A stretch of DNA of 38,304 nt from Deinococcus seoulensis (GTDB lineage: Bacteria; Deinococcota; Deinococci; Deinococcales; Deinococcaceae): contig NZ_BMQM01000036.1 in NCBI RefSeq assembly GCF_014648115.1, forward strand, positions 1-38,304, written 5' to 3'. Each line of letters opens with the position of its first letter. The stretch's first letter is position 1. The notes beneath the pieces are model-generated. The model ran no database searches and was not told where the DNA came from. It saw only the letters and a program-made list of their open reading frames with translations. The position numbers were made by a program, and so were the translations under genes. Positions 8,108 to 17,421 of the stretch are shown one piece after another.

Positions 8108-8781
8108 TGGGACGACCAGAGTTTGAAGGGGTCAGCGGGCGGGTCATGCAGCACGCCTCTGTCCGTTTATCTGGCGCCCGCCGGATGGCGAGCGTGCGGA
8201 GCAATGGGAGGAGCAGCAGTGGCACCAGCACCCGCACGGTGGTCAAGACGAAATTTTCGTTCGTCAGGACGAAGGGCGGGAAGGTCAGGAGCGGCAGCGT
8301 GCAGAAGGCCAAGGACGCGGCCCAGTATTACGGGCATCGGCCAGACAAGGACGGGGTGCGCCAGTACCGCGAAGGATTCAACGCCGGGCGTGAGGACCTG
8401 AGCAAGCACGAGGTGGCCAGGTTCATTGAGGAGGAGGCCAGGAAACCGGAGAGCGTCTACGCCTACCGGATGATCATGTCGCCGGGCGCCCCCATGAACG
8501 AGCAGCAGGTCAAGGACTGGGCACGCAGCACCCTGGAGCGCCACGGCATCTCCCAGTACGTCGCGTTCGCCCACGCCGGTGAGCACGCCCACACCGAGCA
8601 CGCGCACGTGCACGTGATGTTCATGCGGCAGGAGAAGCTGGAGCGTGACGACTTCAAGGCCCTGCGCGTGGTGGGCGATGACGAGTCCGACAAGCAGCTG
8701 AAGGCAGAGAAGGAACTGGACCGTCAGAAGGTGCAGGAGAACACCCGTGAGCGCCTGTCCCAGATCGAGCTTGGCGGGTAG
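8107..8781 (+). CDS. Relaxase-like mobilization protein (HUH type)
   Basis: 224 residues. The motif HTEHAHVHVMFM near residue 163 is the metal-binding histidine cluster of HUH/MOBP-type relaxases, and AAQYYGHRPDKDG near residue 75 could hold the nicking tyrosine. Relaxases cut oriT and stay bound to the 5' end for transfer. The protein is short for the family (usually 300 residues or more) and has no helicase or primase domain; it ends soon after the catalytic core, so it may be a minimal or trimmed form. It overlaps the RHH gene by one base. The basic, serine-rich N-terminal 55 residues are unusual. Confidence 0.75.
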   Translation: MGRPEFEGVSGRVMQHASVRLSGARRMASVRSNGRSSSGTSTRTVVKTKFSFVRTKGGKVRSGSVQKAKDAAQYYGHRPDKDGVRQYREGFNAGREDLSKHEVARFIEEEARKPESVYAYRMIMSPGAPMNEQQVKDWARSTLERHGISQYVAFAHAGEHAHTEHAHVHVMFMRQEKLERDDFKALRVVGDDESDKQLKAEKELDRQKVQENTRERLSQIELGG

Positions 8782-8848
8782 GACGTGCCGCGTCGACTTC
8801 CGGAGAACGGCGGGAAGAGCGCCGCCCTTCTCCTTCACCTCCCGCAGC

Positions 8849-8911
8849 GCGCCACTGGTGCTCGCGCCACTGGTGCTCGCTCCGCTCGGGGTGAGTGCGA
8901 AGCACTCACCC
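8849..8911 (+). repeat. 15-bp tandem duplication followed by a perfect hairpin
   Basis: GCGCCACTGGTGCTC occurs twice in tandem at 8849-8863 and 8864-8878. It is followed by GGGTGAGTGC-GAA-GCACTCACCC at 8889-8911, a 10-bp perfect stem with a 3-base loop. This sits in the 155 bases between the relaxase and the next gene; there is no T-run, so a translational or RNA-stability role within the operon is more likely than termination. Confidence 0.7.
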
Positions 8912-8936
8912 GCACAGGATTTCAGGAGGGAAGAGG

Positions 8937-9356
8937 ATGGCCACACGGGTCAACATCGATCAGCGGCCGCGGCTGATGCAGTTCGCGGGCGGCGCGCTGC
9001 TGATGACAGCGGTGCTGTACAGCGCGCAGTCGTTCCTGCACGCGAACGCGGGCCTGTTCGGAACCGCGCGGGCGCGGGTGCTTCAGCAGCGGGGCGAGTT
9101 CAACACCGCGCAGTACCTCGGGCAGTGCTTGCAGTCAGGGGCGTGCCGTGAGGCGTACGTCACGACGTGGTTCCACAACACGGCGCCGCTGCGGATGGCG
9201 TGGTATGTGACTGGAGTGTTCTGGGGTGGCACGCTGCTGCTGGTGGGTTCGGCGTGGAAGCCGGAGATGGCGATGAACCGCGCGACGCGCATGAGGTCGT
9301 GGGCGCAGTTCAACCTGCCGGAGAAGTCCGCTGCGGAACCGGGGGGCTGGAGGTGA
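8937..9356 (+). CDS. Small membrane protein of the mobilization module
   Basis: 139 residues from ATG 8937, preceded by CAGGAGGG. Two membrane segments are visible: LMQFAGGALLMTAVLYSAQSF near residue 12 and MAWYVTGVFWGGTLLLVGSAW near residue 90. Between them is a loop with two cysteines (QCLQSGACREAY), probably outside the membrane and able to form a disulfide. The stop overlaps the GTG of the coupling-protein gene (GTGA). I do not recognise the family; by position it may help the coupling protein dock on a channel, like the small inner-membrane partners of VirD4 proteins. Confidence 0.7.
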   Translation: MATRVNIDQRPRLMQFAGGALLMTAVLYSAQSFLHANAGLFGTARARVLQQRGEFNTAQYLGQCLQSGACREAYVTTWFHNTAPLRMAWYVTGVFWGGTLLLVGSAWKPEMAMNRATRMRSWAQFNLPEKSAAEPGGWR

Positions 9357-11059
9357 CCGTCAATTACGGGGCGTTCCTGGTGCGGATCTTCGGGTACTCG
9401 GTGGCGGCGTTCCTGATCGCCTACATTCTGCTGGCGGGTCTGCCGGCGTGGCTGCTGCTGTGGCCGCCGGTGATCGCGGTGGCGGGTCACGTGTTCGCGC
9501 TGGGCCGGGAGACGCGGTATCAGGCGCTGTACAACGCGCACTGGGCGTCGCAGAAGGAGATTCAGCCGCTCAAGAGTCACTTTCCGCTGAAGAACGGCGT
9601 GATGCTGGGCTTCGCGTACGGCCACGTGTTCGGGATCGCGCCCGGGACGTTCGGGCAGCGGGAACTGGGCCACGTGCTGGTGTGCGGGCCGTCACGGTCG
9701 GGGAAGGGTCTGCACCTGACGAGCAACCTGCTGTCCTGGGAGCACAGCGCCGTGGTGGTGGACATCAAGGGCGAGCTGTTCCGGCTGACGGCCGCCAGGC
9801 GGGCGGCGATGGGGCAGCGCATCATCGTCCTGAACCCGACGGGCAAGGGGCACCGCTACGATCCGTTCCGCGAGCTGGCGACCGACGAGGCGATCCGGAG
9901 CGTGGCCACGATGATTCTCGATCCGGACGCGGACGGGAGCAACGCGGCGTTCGGGCGGCGCGGCACGTTCGCGCTGGTGGCGGCCATCAAGGCGGCGCTG
10001 ATTCTGGAGCAGCCAGTGCTGCCGTTCATTCGCCGGGTGACGGCGCAGGGCCTGGAGGGCTTCTGCAAGGAGCTGTGGCGCGTGGACAACCCAGTGGTGC
10101 GGGAATCGCTGGTGGACTTCCTGCGGGAAGACCCACTGAAGTTCGACTGGGATTCCGTGGCAGGAAACAAGTACCTGGACAACACCTGGACGGGCATGCT
10201 GACGAAGTTGCAGCCGCTCTTCTCCGAGGGCATCCTGCGGATGACGGGTGCGAGCGACTTCCGGGCGCTGGATCTGGTGAGCTCTCCCACGACGGTCTAC
10301 CTGGTGTTCATGGAGTCCGAGCTGGAGTACACCGGCACGGCCTTCCGCACGCTGCTGCTGGCCATGATCAATACCCTGATCCGGCACTTTGACCTGAACC
10401 CGGATGCCCAGACCCTGCCGCTGCTGTTCGGCTTTGACGAGGCGGGGCGACTATCGATCCCGAAGCTGGACGATCTGGTGTCCACGGTGGCGGGGCGCGG
10501 CATGGTGGCCATGATCTACGTCCAGTCGATCGCCCAGCTGGAGGGCGCCTACGGGGAGGCCGGGAAGACGACCATTCTGGACAACACCCACACGAAGGTC
10601 TTCTACCGGCCCAAGGACAGCGAAACGGCGGAGTATGTCTCCGGGAAGTGCGGTCAGCTGATGGCCGAGGACCTGCGCAACTCGGACGGCACGGACGGGA
10701 AGGTGCAGCAGTCGGTGGGGGTGCGGCCGCGCGAGCTGATCACGGCGGACGAGCTGCAGCAGTGGCCGGCCGAGCGCTGCGTGGTGGTGACGGAGCTGCC
10801 GCCGGTGGCCGCGCACCGCCTCGCGCCGTGGATGCTGCCGGGCGGCGCGGCGGCCCTGAAGATGCCCCCTCCTGAACTGCCGACGTTCCCGTTTGATCCG
10901 AAGGCCGCGCAGCTGCCCAGTCAGCTGCTGAAGACCCAGGTCAGCGCGCCGGACGATGAGCGGGTGGAGTTGAGCCGTCAGGGCACTGATGAGGGAGCGC
11001 CGGAGCACACCAGTTCGCTTCTGGAGCCCTCCGATGAGCAGTTGCTGGAGCTTGACTAG
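9353..11059 (+). CDS. Type IV coupling protein (VirD4/TraG-like ATPase)
   Basis: 568 residues from GTG 9353. Two N-terminal membrane segments (FGYSVAAFLIAYILLAG and WLLLWPPVIAVAGHVFA), Walker A CGPSRSGKG near residues 111-119, a VVVDIKGELF segment near 135, and Walker B LLFGFDEAG near 357-365 are those of VirD4/TraG coupling proteins, which bring the relaxosome to the secretion channel and pump DNA. The C-terminal 60 residues are acidic and poor in order. Length and motifs look intact. No VirB4, VirB6 or other channel genes are in the window, so transfer would need a channel from elsewhere. The start is set by the 4-base overlap with the preceding gene. Confidence 0.93.
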   Translation: MTVNYGAFLVRIFGYSVAAFLIAYILLAGLPAWLLLWPPVIAVAGHVFALGRETRYQALYNAHWASQKEIQPLKSHFPLKNGVMLGFAYGHVFGIAPGTFGQRELGHVLVCGPSRSGKGLHLTSNLLSWEHSAVVVDIKGELFRLTAARRAAMGQRIIVLNPTGKGHRYDPFRELATDEAIRSVATMILDPDADGSNAAFGRRGTFALVAAIKAALILEQPVLPFIRRVTAQGLEGFCKELWRVDNPVVRESLVDFLREDPLKFDWDSVAGNKYLDNTWTGMLTKLQPLFSEGILRMTGASDFRALDLVSSPTTVYLVFMESELEYTGTAFRTLLLAMINTLIRHFDLNPDAQTLPLLFGFDEAGRLSIPKLDDLVSTVAGRGMVAMIYVQSIAQLEGAYGEAGKTTILDNTHTKVFYRPKDSETAEYVSGKCGQLMAEDLRNSDGTDGKVQQSVGVRPRELITADELQQWPAERCVVVTELPPVAAHRLAPWMLPGGAAALKMPPPELPTFPFDPKAAQLPSQLLKTQVSAPDDERVELSRQGTDEGAPEHTSSLLEPSDEQLLELD

Positions 11060-11133
11060 GTTCTGTAGGCCAAGGGTGGGTACAAGCCAGTTCTCAGCTT
11101 GCCGTGTGATCACGGGCGATACGCTTTGCTCAC

Positions 11134-11631
11134 ATGCCACGGGCCTACTCATACGTTGGACCGCTCGACATCCTGCAGCGCGTCGCAGGCGAGCCCACTG
11201 GAACCCCTATTCGCCATCACGCTGATTTGCAGCACTGGGTCGAGACGCAGCCTGCATCTCTCCTCTCCATTCCCGCTACATTTATCGTTGATCTGGCTGG
11301 TGTCCTGCTGCTCGCCGAACGTCGGAGCGAACATGTGGTCTGCGCTGGCGGCCACGCCGTACTGGCGGCAGGCGAGGTTGTCGTGGAACGAGGCCAGCCC
11401 CCATTCATCGCTCAGATCACCAACCAATCCACAGGCTATTGTCCTGAGCCAGACTCCTGGGAATCTGTTCAGCGCGCGATTCAGCATCTCCCTCAAGACG
11501 TCATGGAAGGCTTCTCGCCTGCGTTCACCTTCCGCCGGTGTCCAGCGTGTACCCAGATCAATGTCGTGAAGGATGATGATTTTGAGTGCTCAGTCTGCGG
11601 TTGTATCCTTCCGCAGGAGTGGAACTTTTAA
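11134..11631 (+). CDS. Conserved unknown protein with C-terminal zinc ribbon
   Basis: 165 residues. The C-terminus RCPACTQINVVKDDDFECSVCGCILPQEWNF has two CxxC pairs that make a zinc ribbon. The N-terminus (YSYVGPLDIL.. TPIRHHADLQHWVET) and the central VDLAGVLLLAERRSEHVVCAGGHAVLAAGEV and NQSTGYCPEPDSWESV segments feel like a family I have seen in diverse bacteria without an assigned role. There is no Shine-Dalgarno before ATG 11134, so it may be leaderless or start elsewhere. It follows the coupling-protein gene by 74 bases on the same strand but need not belong to that operon. Function unknown. Confidence 0.65.
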   Translation: MPRAYSYVGPLDILQRVAGEPTGTPIRHHADLQHWVETQPASLLSIPATFIVDLAGVLLLAERRSEHVVCAGGHAVLAAGEVVVERGQPPFIAQITNQSTGYCPEPDSWESVQRAIQHLPQDVMEGFSPAFTFRRCPACTQINVVKDDDFECSVCGCILPQEWNF

Positions 11632-11755
11632 GGCGGAAGTGCCGCTGCTCGTTCTCAACATCACGTTGGGGTGACTACAAGATTCGCGCAAAATTGTACG
11701 TTTAGCTGCTTGACCCCGCTGACACGGCGTTTTCAACTCAGGGCTTGAGAGGTCT

Positions 11756-11885
11756 GATACGGACTCCGATTGAATGGCTTATAAAGCCGTTCAATCGGAG
11801 CGGACGCGAGTAGGAGCAGGGCGGGTTCCGGACGTGGAGTTGACAGATCGGGACACCACCGATCTGCCAACGAAATAAACGGAAT
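11756..11885. repeat. Small palindromic noncoding repeat, Deinococcus SNR-like
   Basis: Two hairpins close together: arms 11764-11780 and 11784-11800 (17 bp with one mismatch, loop ATA), then CAGATCGG (11844-11851) and CCGATCTG (11859-11866). The edges carry similar GATACGGACTCCG and ACGGAATCCG. This layout fits the small noncoding repeats of deinococcal genomes; the match is from memory. The gap 11632-11896 holds nothing else I can name. Confidence 0.55.
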
Positions 11886-11896
11886 CCGCTGGGAAC

Positions 11897-13128
11897 CTGA
11901 CACAAGTCATGAGAAACCCTGAACGACGTCCCAGCCGAATGGCGATCGTCGACGACGTGACGGTTCAGGATCACAGGCCTGGGAGAGGCGCAGCCTCTCC
12001 AGGACTGGCGTTCGACGGGTCAATGCTTGGCGAATGGCACGCAACCCTATCTGCGCATAGCTCAAGCCCCGTGTCCAGTGTGGATCGATCTCCCGCCGTT
12101 TTCCCTCTTCTGTCGCAGCAGTTCCCTCACTCACGACCATCAGGTACGCCATTCCCAGCACGCACCAGAGTTTCTCCAGTTGGTGCGCCTGATCCAGGCG
12201 CGTGTCCTCCAAGTTGAATGCCCCGCTCTTCATGTCCAGGAAGCCCTCCTCGACCTGGGTACGCTGGTGATACTCCGCGAATATGTGTGCATTGCAGGGT
12301 TTGTTCGTCACGATGAACCACGGATCACGCTGCCCGAAGGGCCGAACCGCCGCGATGTTCACGGGCCCATACTTCTGCCCCGTGACGTACACCCCATGCC
12401 GCACGACTAACTGACCGTGTTGGCTGAGCTGTGACTGAAATTGCCCCAGGGACGTTCCGTCCTGATCGAAGAGGTGGATGGGACCCTTGCCGCGAATCAT
12501 CCACTGCCATCTGAAGGTGGTGAAGTCGTCCATCAACGTGTGATCCAGGAAGCCCCGGTCTGCATAGATGCAGACCTCTTCGAGCTGTGGCAGTTGAACG
12601 AGCAGGCACTGGACGCTGGCAAGCACAGGGTAGATCTCCCGATTCCCCACTGTCGAACTGCCATGACGGATGACGCGCCAGGACAACGGCACGGCACGCC
12701 CCCGGTAGATGAGGGAGACGCAGATCACGCACCAGCGTTTGAACAGGAGAGTGGTGTCCAGGGCGAGGGTGATGCGGGCATCACCCCAGTCACCCAGTGC
12801 GACCTGCATGAGGTGCTGGTAGACCGCGCGCCAGGGGACGGTGGAAGACGTCAGGGCGCGAAGGAATCGTCGTTCATGACTCTGGGCGTATCGGGCTCGG
12901 GAGACCACGAAAGGAGCACCACGCGGCTGGGTGAGGAACGCAGGTCAGAAGGAGACCGGCGACCATCCAGGCGAACGTTCGGGCATGTCGCTGATCCGAC
13001 CATGGGGCAGTTCGCAGGAGGTCGAAGATGCGGCGGAATAGGATGGAGGCGTCCCCGTCAGTGTGCTGTTCTTGTTTCATGGCCATTCAAGAATGCCCCG
13101 TCGGGGGCATTCTCATCATTTGTGTCAG
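11897..13128 (-). mobile_element. IS4-family insertion sequence, 1232 bp
   Basis: Terminal inverted repeats of 19 bp: CTGACACAAGTCATGAGAA at 11897-11915 and the inverted CTGACACAAATGATGAGAA at 13110-13128 (two mismatches). One transposase gene, reading leftward, fills it. A hairpin, AGAATGCCCC-GTC-GGGGGCATTCT (about 13089-13113), lies between the right repeat and the start codon and could keep outside transcription from driving the transposase. No target duplication is visible (flanks GCTGGGAAC and CCTCCGGGG), so one flank has been rearranged. A Tn3-type repeat begins 5 bases beyond its right end. Confidence 0.88.
11907..13086 (-). pseudogene. IS4-family transposase, frameshifted
   Basis: The N-terminal part starts at ATG 13086 or 13080 (MKQEQHTDGDASILFRRIFDLL) and ends after AAWC, while the main body (MVSRARYAQSHERRFL onward) lies in another frame from about 12930. 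Joining AAW to APFVVSRARYAQSHERR restores the family sequence, so one extra base near 12930-12937 is likely; a programmed shift is less likely but open. DDE residues are visible in LALDTTLL, YADRGF and the YHQRTQVEEGFLDMKSGAF motif (Y-R-E-K signature of IS4). Without the shift the DDE part lacks its N-terminal DNA-binding region. Confidence 0.85.
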
Positions 13129-13133
13129 CCTCC

Positions 13134-13171
13134 GGGGTCGCACTAGAGTTGGAACGGAGACTTACGCTAAG
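13134..13171 (+). repeat. Tn3-family 38-bp terminal inverted repeat (left end)
   Basis: 38 bases that begin GGGGTC and end TACGCTAAG, the outer and inner tips typical of Tn3-family ends, with the inner side facing right. It shares those tips with the repeat at 22234-22271 but the centres differ, so they are ends of related but different elements. The five bases outside it (CCTCC, 13129-13133) could be one half of a 5-bp target duplication. No right-hand partner (CTTAGCGTA...GACCCC) is found in the window. Confidence 0.7.
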
Positions 13172-13177
13172 GGCCGT

Positions 13178-13240
13178 GTGATGGGGCGAGAGCCCCCATC
13201 ACGGCATCGTGGTAGCAGTGAAACGAGAAGTCGGGTTTTC
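13178..13240 (+). other. IS200/IS605 3'-end (omega-RNA-like) remnant, copy 1
   Basis: A perfect 9-bp hairpin (GTGATGGGG 13178-13186 with CCCCATCAC 13194-13202) is followed by GGCATCGTGGTAGCAGTGAA and then ACGAGAAGTCGGGTTTTC. The GTGGTAGC..GTGAAACGAGAAGTC pattern resembles the 3' guide-RNA region at the end of tnpB in IS200/IS605 elements. No tnpB is next to it. Family match is from memory. Confidence 0.4.
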
Positions 13241-13438
13241 ACCGGCGTCGGCCGATGCTGCATACCTGAACAGCTGCGTTCCATCGCAGGTGCCCTTCAA
13301 GACGCCACGCGCTCCTTGCTTAGGCACCAGTGTGCTGGGCTTGCCCCGATATTGGTTCTTCCGGCAATTCCGTGCAGCAGGTCAGGTGGAGAGTAAGACA
13401 CGCTGACGCAAGGTTTCGAACGACCCACGCCCGTACAT

Positions 13439-13496
13439 GGCACGGTGGTAGTAATGGAACGGAGAGTCGGGGTTTATTGAAATCAGAGCGTGATTT
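13439..13496 (+). other. IS200/IS605 3'-end-like remnant, copy 2
   Basis: GGCACGGTGGTAGTAATGGA and ACGGAGAGTCGGGGTTTATTG repeat copy 1 with scattered changes, and are followed by the hairpin AAATCA-GAGCG-TGATTT (13480-13496), as expected of the subterminal palindrome at an IS605 right end. The stretch between the copies (13241-13438) has no gene I can support. The gap 13129-13533 is therefore mobile-element debris. Confidence 0.4.
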
Positions 13497-13533
13497 TATC
13501 CGTTTGTGACGGCACATTCCTTCCACGCGCTGT

Positions 13534-14424
13534 TCATCTCATTCCCAGCCTGGTCTCCAACCCATTCAGAAAGGATCGGGTGGCGTAGGAAACCTGGTCC
13601 AGAGGCAGGCTGACTCGGCTCAGCGGACGGCGCAACTCGGGCAAGTCCAGGGGCAGCCGGACCAGCACCCCCGACTGCACTTCCCGGCGCACCCGCAGTT
13701 CCGGCAGCAACGCAACCCCCAATCCCTGAATGACCGCTTCCTTGACAGCCTCAGTGCCAGGTAGTTCCAGCCGATTGCTGCCGACCATCCTGGTGTGCGC
13801 CAGCGCCTGCTCCGCCACCTCCCGGGTACCGGAACCGTGTTCCCGCCAGATCAGTGGCAGCACCGTATCTGCCGGGAATGAGTCCACCAGTGGATGATCA
13901 GGGGCGGCCACCAACACCAGCTCGTCGTGTCCGAAGACCTGGACCTGCCACTCCGCAGGCAGAGGGCCTGGTGGGCCCTCGATCAGTGCCACTTCGATCT
14001 GACCTGCCTGGAGCAGCCCCATGACCTCCTGGGTATTGCCTTGCCGGATCTCGAAGGCCACGCCCGGATACTGGGCATGGTAGGACGCCAGGGCCGCAGG
14101 CAACAGGGACGCGGCAATCGTGCTGCTGGCCGCCAACCGCAGGGTTCCCGTTTCCAGGCCCTGACGCTCATGGACGTAGGTGCGAGCGCCGTCCATCACG
14201 CGGCCCAGCGCCTGGGCGTGCACCAGCAGGCCCTCGCCCGCCCCGGTCAGCGTCACCCCGGTCCGGTGCCGCCGGAAGATAGGCTCTCCGACCGCCTGGG
14301 TCAGCAACTTGAGCTGGCTGGACACGGCGGGCTGAGTCAGGTTCAGTTCCTCGGCGGCAGCGCTCAGACTGCCCAGCCGCGCCACCCGCACGAACGTCAA
14401 CAGATGCTCCGGATTCAGGGCCAT
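13534..14424 (-). CDS. LysR-family transcriptional regulator
   Basis: 296 residues from ATG 14424 (MALNPEHLLTFVRVARLGSLSAAAEELNLTQPAVSSQLKLLTQAVGEPIFRR), a typical LysR winged helix, followed by the periplasmic-binding-like effector domain (TLRLAASSTIAASLLPAAL.. LVLVAAPDHPL.. GLGVALLPE). It resembles the CbbR/CysB side of the family. It is divergent from a TDT-type exporter gene with a shared 78-base control region holding an inverted repeat, the classical LysR arrangement, so it probably controls that gene and itself; sulfite or a related sulfur compound is a plausible ligand from the neighbours. The frame is open to 14460 but the conserved start is at 14424. Confidence 0.93.
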   Translation of the reverse strand: MALNPEHLLTFVRVARLGSLSAAAEELNLTQPAVSSQLKLLTQAVGEPIFRRHRTGVTLTGAGEGLLVHAQALGRVMDGARTYVHERQGLETGTLRLAASSTIAASLLPAALASYHAQYPGVAFEIRQGNTQEVMGLLQAGQIEVALIEGPPGPLPAEWQVQVFGHDELVLVAAPDHPLVDSFPADTVLPLIWREHGSGTREVAEQALAHTRMVGSNRLELPGTEAVKEAVIQGLGVALLPELRVRREVQSGVLVRLPLDLPELRRPLSRVSLPLDQVSYATRSFLNGLETRLGMR

Positions 14425-14458
14425 GCCAGATATATATATTTTTTGCCTCAGTAAAATC

Positions 14459-14480
14459 AACTCTAATTTGAGTTTATAAT
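14459..14480 (+). promoter_or_regulatory. LysR operator and promoter of the TDT exporter
   Basis: AACTC-TAATTT-GAGTT (14459-14474) is a perfect interrupted palindrome of LysR-box size, immediately followed by TATAAT (14475-14480), 23 bases before the exporter ATG. A regulator bound here would sit over the -35 position, where no good -35 box is seen, as expected of an activated promoter. Confidence 0.55.
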
Positions 14481-14502
14481 ACGGGACATCTATCCTTCAT
14501 TC

Positions 14503-15636
<1,134 letters not shown>

Positions 15637-15691
15637 GCCTGCTTTGACTTCTATAGATTCCCCTCGTCCCCTCATTCACCGGAGGTCCACC

Positions 15692-16740
15692 ATGTCCGAC
15701 GACCGCACCCCCATGACCCGCCGCGCCGCCCTGGGCCTGCTTGGCAGCGCCGGAGCCGCCCTGACCCTGGCCGCACCGCTCAGGCGCAGACGACTGTGAC
15801 CACCGGCACCGCCCCCATCTTCAGTGGCCCTGGTCCGCTGGACGGCTGGAATGGCCTGGGACCGCTGATCGCCCTGCCACAGAAGGTTCCGCTGATCCGG
15901 CTGGTGGACCGCCCCCCGCTGTACGAGACGCCCCGCGTCTACTTCCAAAGCCCCTTTACGCCCGCCGCCGCATTCTTTGTGCGCTCGAACTTGTCGCTGT
16001 TTCCGACCAATATCGACCTGAAGACCTAACGGCTGAAGATCGAGGGCAACGTGGGCACGCCGCAGTCGTTCAGTCTGGCGCAACTGACCCAGGACTTCGA
16101 GGCGGTCAGCGTGAACGCCGTGATGCATTGCACGTGCAACAGCCGCAGTCGCTTTCAGCCGCGCCGTCCAGGCGGGCAGTGGGGCAACGGCGCGATGGGC
16201 CTGCGTGACCTGCTGGGGAAAGCGGGCGTGAAATCCGGCAGCGTGCAGGTGCAGTTTCAGAGCCTGGACAAGGGTGCGGGCGCACCCGGCAGCGGTGGGG
16301 CCGATTACAAGAAGAGCCTGAACGTGAACGACCCTGTATTGGACGAGTGCATCGTGGCCTACGCCATGAACGGCCAGCCGCTGCCGATGGTCAACGGGTT
16401 TCCGGTGCGACTGGTCGTGCCCAGCTACTTCGCGACGTACTGGATGAAGCCCCTGAGCTTTATCCGGATCCTGACCAAGCCCGACGACAACTTCTGGATG
16501 GCGACCGCTTACCTGCAACCCGACAACCTGCGCGGCACGACCACTCCAGAAGCCGTGAAGGCCAAGACTGTGAAGTTCCGGCCCGTGGGCAGCATGCCGG
16601 TGCGCTCATTCATCGTGACGCCTGACGAGACGGTCAAGGCCCCGGCAGGATTGCCCCTGAACGTGCAGGGACTGGCGATGAGTGGTCGCGGCGCGGTCAC
16701 GAAGGTGGAGGTCTCCACCAACGGGGTAGTTGGCTGGTAG
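15692..16740 (+). pseudogene. Sulfite oxidase/dehydrogenase (molybdopterin, SorA-like), broken
   Basis: A twin-arginine signal (MTRRAALGLLGSAGAALTLAA) precedes a frameshift near 15775-15780: restoring one base gives the expected ..AQAQTTVTTGTAPIFSG. A TAA at 16027-16029 replaces Tyr in DLKT(Y)RLKIEG. The molybdopterin Cys lies in the [25 protein letters not shown] region, but the following NxxWTGV-like segment is missing. The gene ends at a TAG after [11 protein letters not shown], before the dimerization domain is complete. It would have oxidised sulfite to sulfate in the periplasm. GGAGG precedes the ATG. With four lesions it cannot work; some could be sequencing errors. Confidence 0.88.
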
Positions 16741-16755
16741 TTCCAGCCAACTACC
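16725..16755 (+). terminator. Perfect 13-bp hairpin around the sulfite-oxidase stop
   Basis: Arms 16725-16737 and 16743-16755 (GGTAGTTGGCTGG and its complement) flank the loop TAGTT that includes the stop codon. No T-run follows. It may end the sulfite transcript or mark a rearrangement that cut the gene short. Confidence 0.45.
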
Positions 16756-16794
16756 ATTGCATCCAGAACATGTACTCTGCGCATAAAGGAAGGT

Positions 16795-17421
16795 ATGTAT
16801 GCTGCGCCCATTCCCCGCCGAAACTGGCGTCGACCTGTATCACCCGGGCCAATGGTGAACCTACTCGAACTTCGGGTATCGTCTACATCTGACACCGCAC
16901 ATCAGCGGCTGATCGTCCAACTGCAGCATGGGCAGGACGACGCCTTGAGGGAACTGTACGATGACCTGTCCGGCGTCACCTACCGCGTCTGCCTGCGGAT
17001 GCTGGGCACGCCGGAAGACGCCGAGGAGGCGCTCCAGGACACCTTCGTTCGGCTCGCGGACCGGGCCGATGTATATGAACCGTCGCGGGGAACCGTCAAA
17101 ACCTTCGTGCTGACCATCGCCCACCACCTCTGTCTGGAACGGCTGCGGACCCGGCGCGCCCGTCCACAGCGGCAACAGGAATGGGAAGACGACCGAGCGT
17201 TCGATGTGCCTGCTCCCACTGCCCGTGATTCGCTGGACGAGGCCCTGGTACAGTCCGCCCTGGCCGGCTTACCGGACACTGACCGGGCCCTGCTGGAAGC
17301 GATGTTCTTCGGTGGCTACACCCACGCTGAGATTACCACCCGCACCGGCCTGCCGCTCGGCACCGTCAAGAGCCGGTTGCGCCGCGCCCTGCTGAAACTC
17401 AGAGAAAGGATGCTGCCATGA
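16795..17421 (+). CDS. ECF sigma factor (SigK-type)
   Basis: Up to 208 residues; the conserved part begins near ATG 16852 (MVNLLELRV). AAGGAAGG ends one base before ATG 16795, too close for that start, so 16852 or a nearby codon may be the true one. Sigma-2 (DALRELYDDLSGVTYRVCLRMLGTPEDAEEALQDTFVRL) and sigma-4 (LPDTDRALLEAMFFGGYTHAEITTRTGLPLGTVKSRLRRALLKLRE) regions are complete. ECF factors redirect RNA polymerase to a small regulon. The stop overlaps the ATG of an RskA-like anti-sigma gene (ATGA), so the pair is coupled; the secreted-protein genes downstream are the natural target regulon. Confidence 0.92.
   Translation: MYAAPIPRRNWRRPVSPGPMVNLLELRVSSTSDTAHQRLIVQLQHGQDDALRELYDDLSGVTYRVCLRMLGTPEDAEEALQDTFVRLADRADVYEPSRGTVKTFVLTIAHHLCLERLRTRRARPQRQQEWEDDRAFDVPAPTARDSLDEALVQSALAGLPDTDRALLEAMFFGGYTHAEITTRTGLPLGTVKSRLRRALLKLRERMLP

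Noticed and set aside
11689..11718. Possible inverted right Tn3 end (CTTGACCCC)
   Set aside because: It carries GACCCC but lacks the CTTAGCGTA inner tip, so it is not accepted as a Tn3 terminal repeat.
12317..12908. Programmed frameshift in the first IS4 transposase
   Set aside because: No slippery run is seen at the junction near 12930; a simple one-base insertion is the easier reading, so it is called a pseudogene.
12441..13181. Long plus-strand open frame over the IS4 element
   Set aside because: It is antisense to the transposase and runs across the IS border and the Tn3 end; no start signal or family features.
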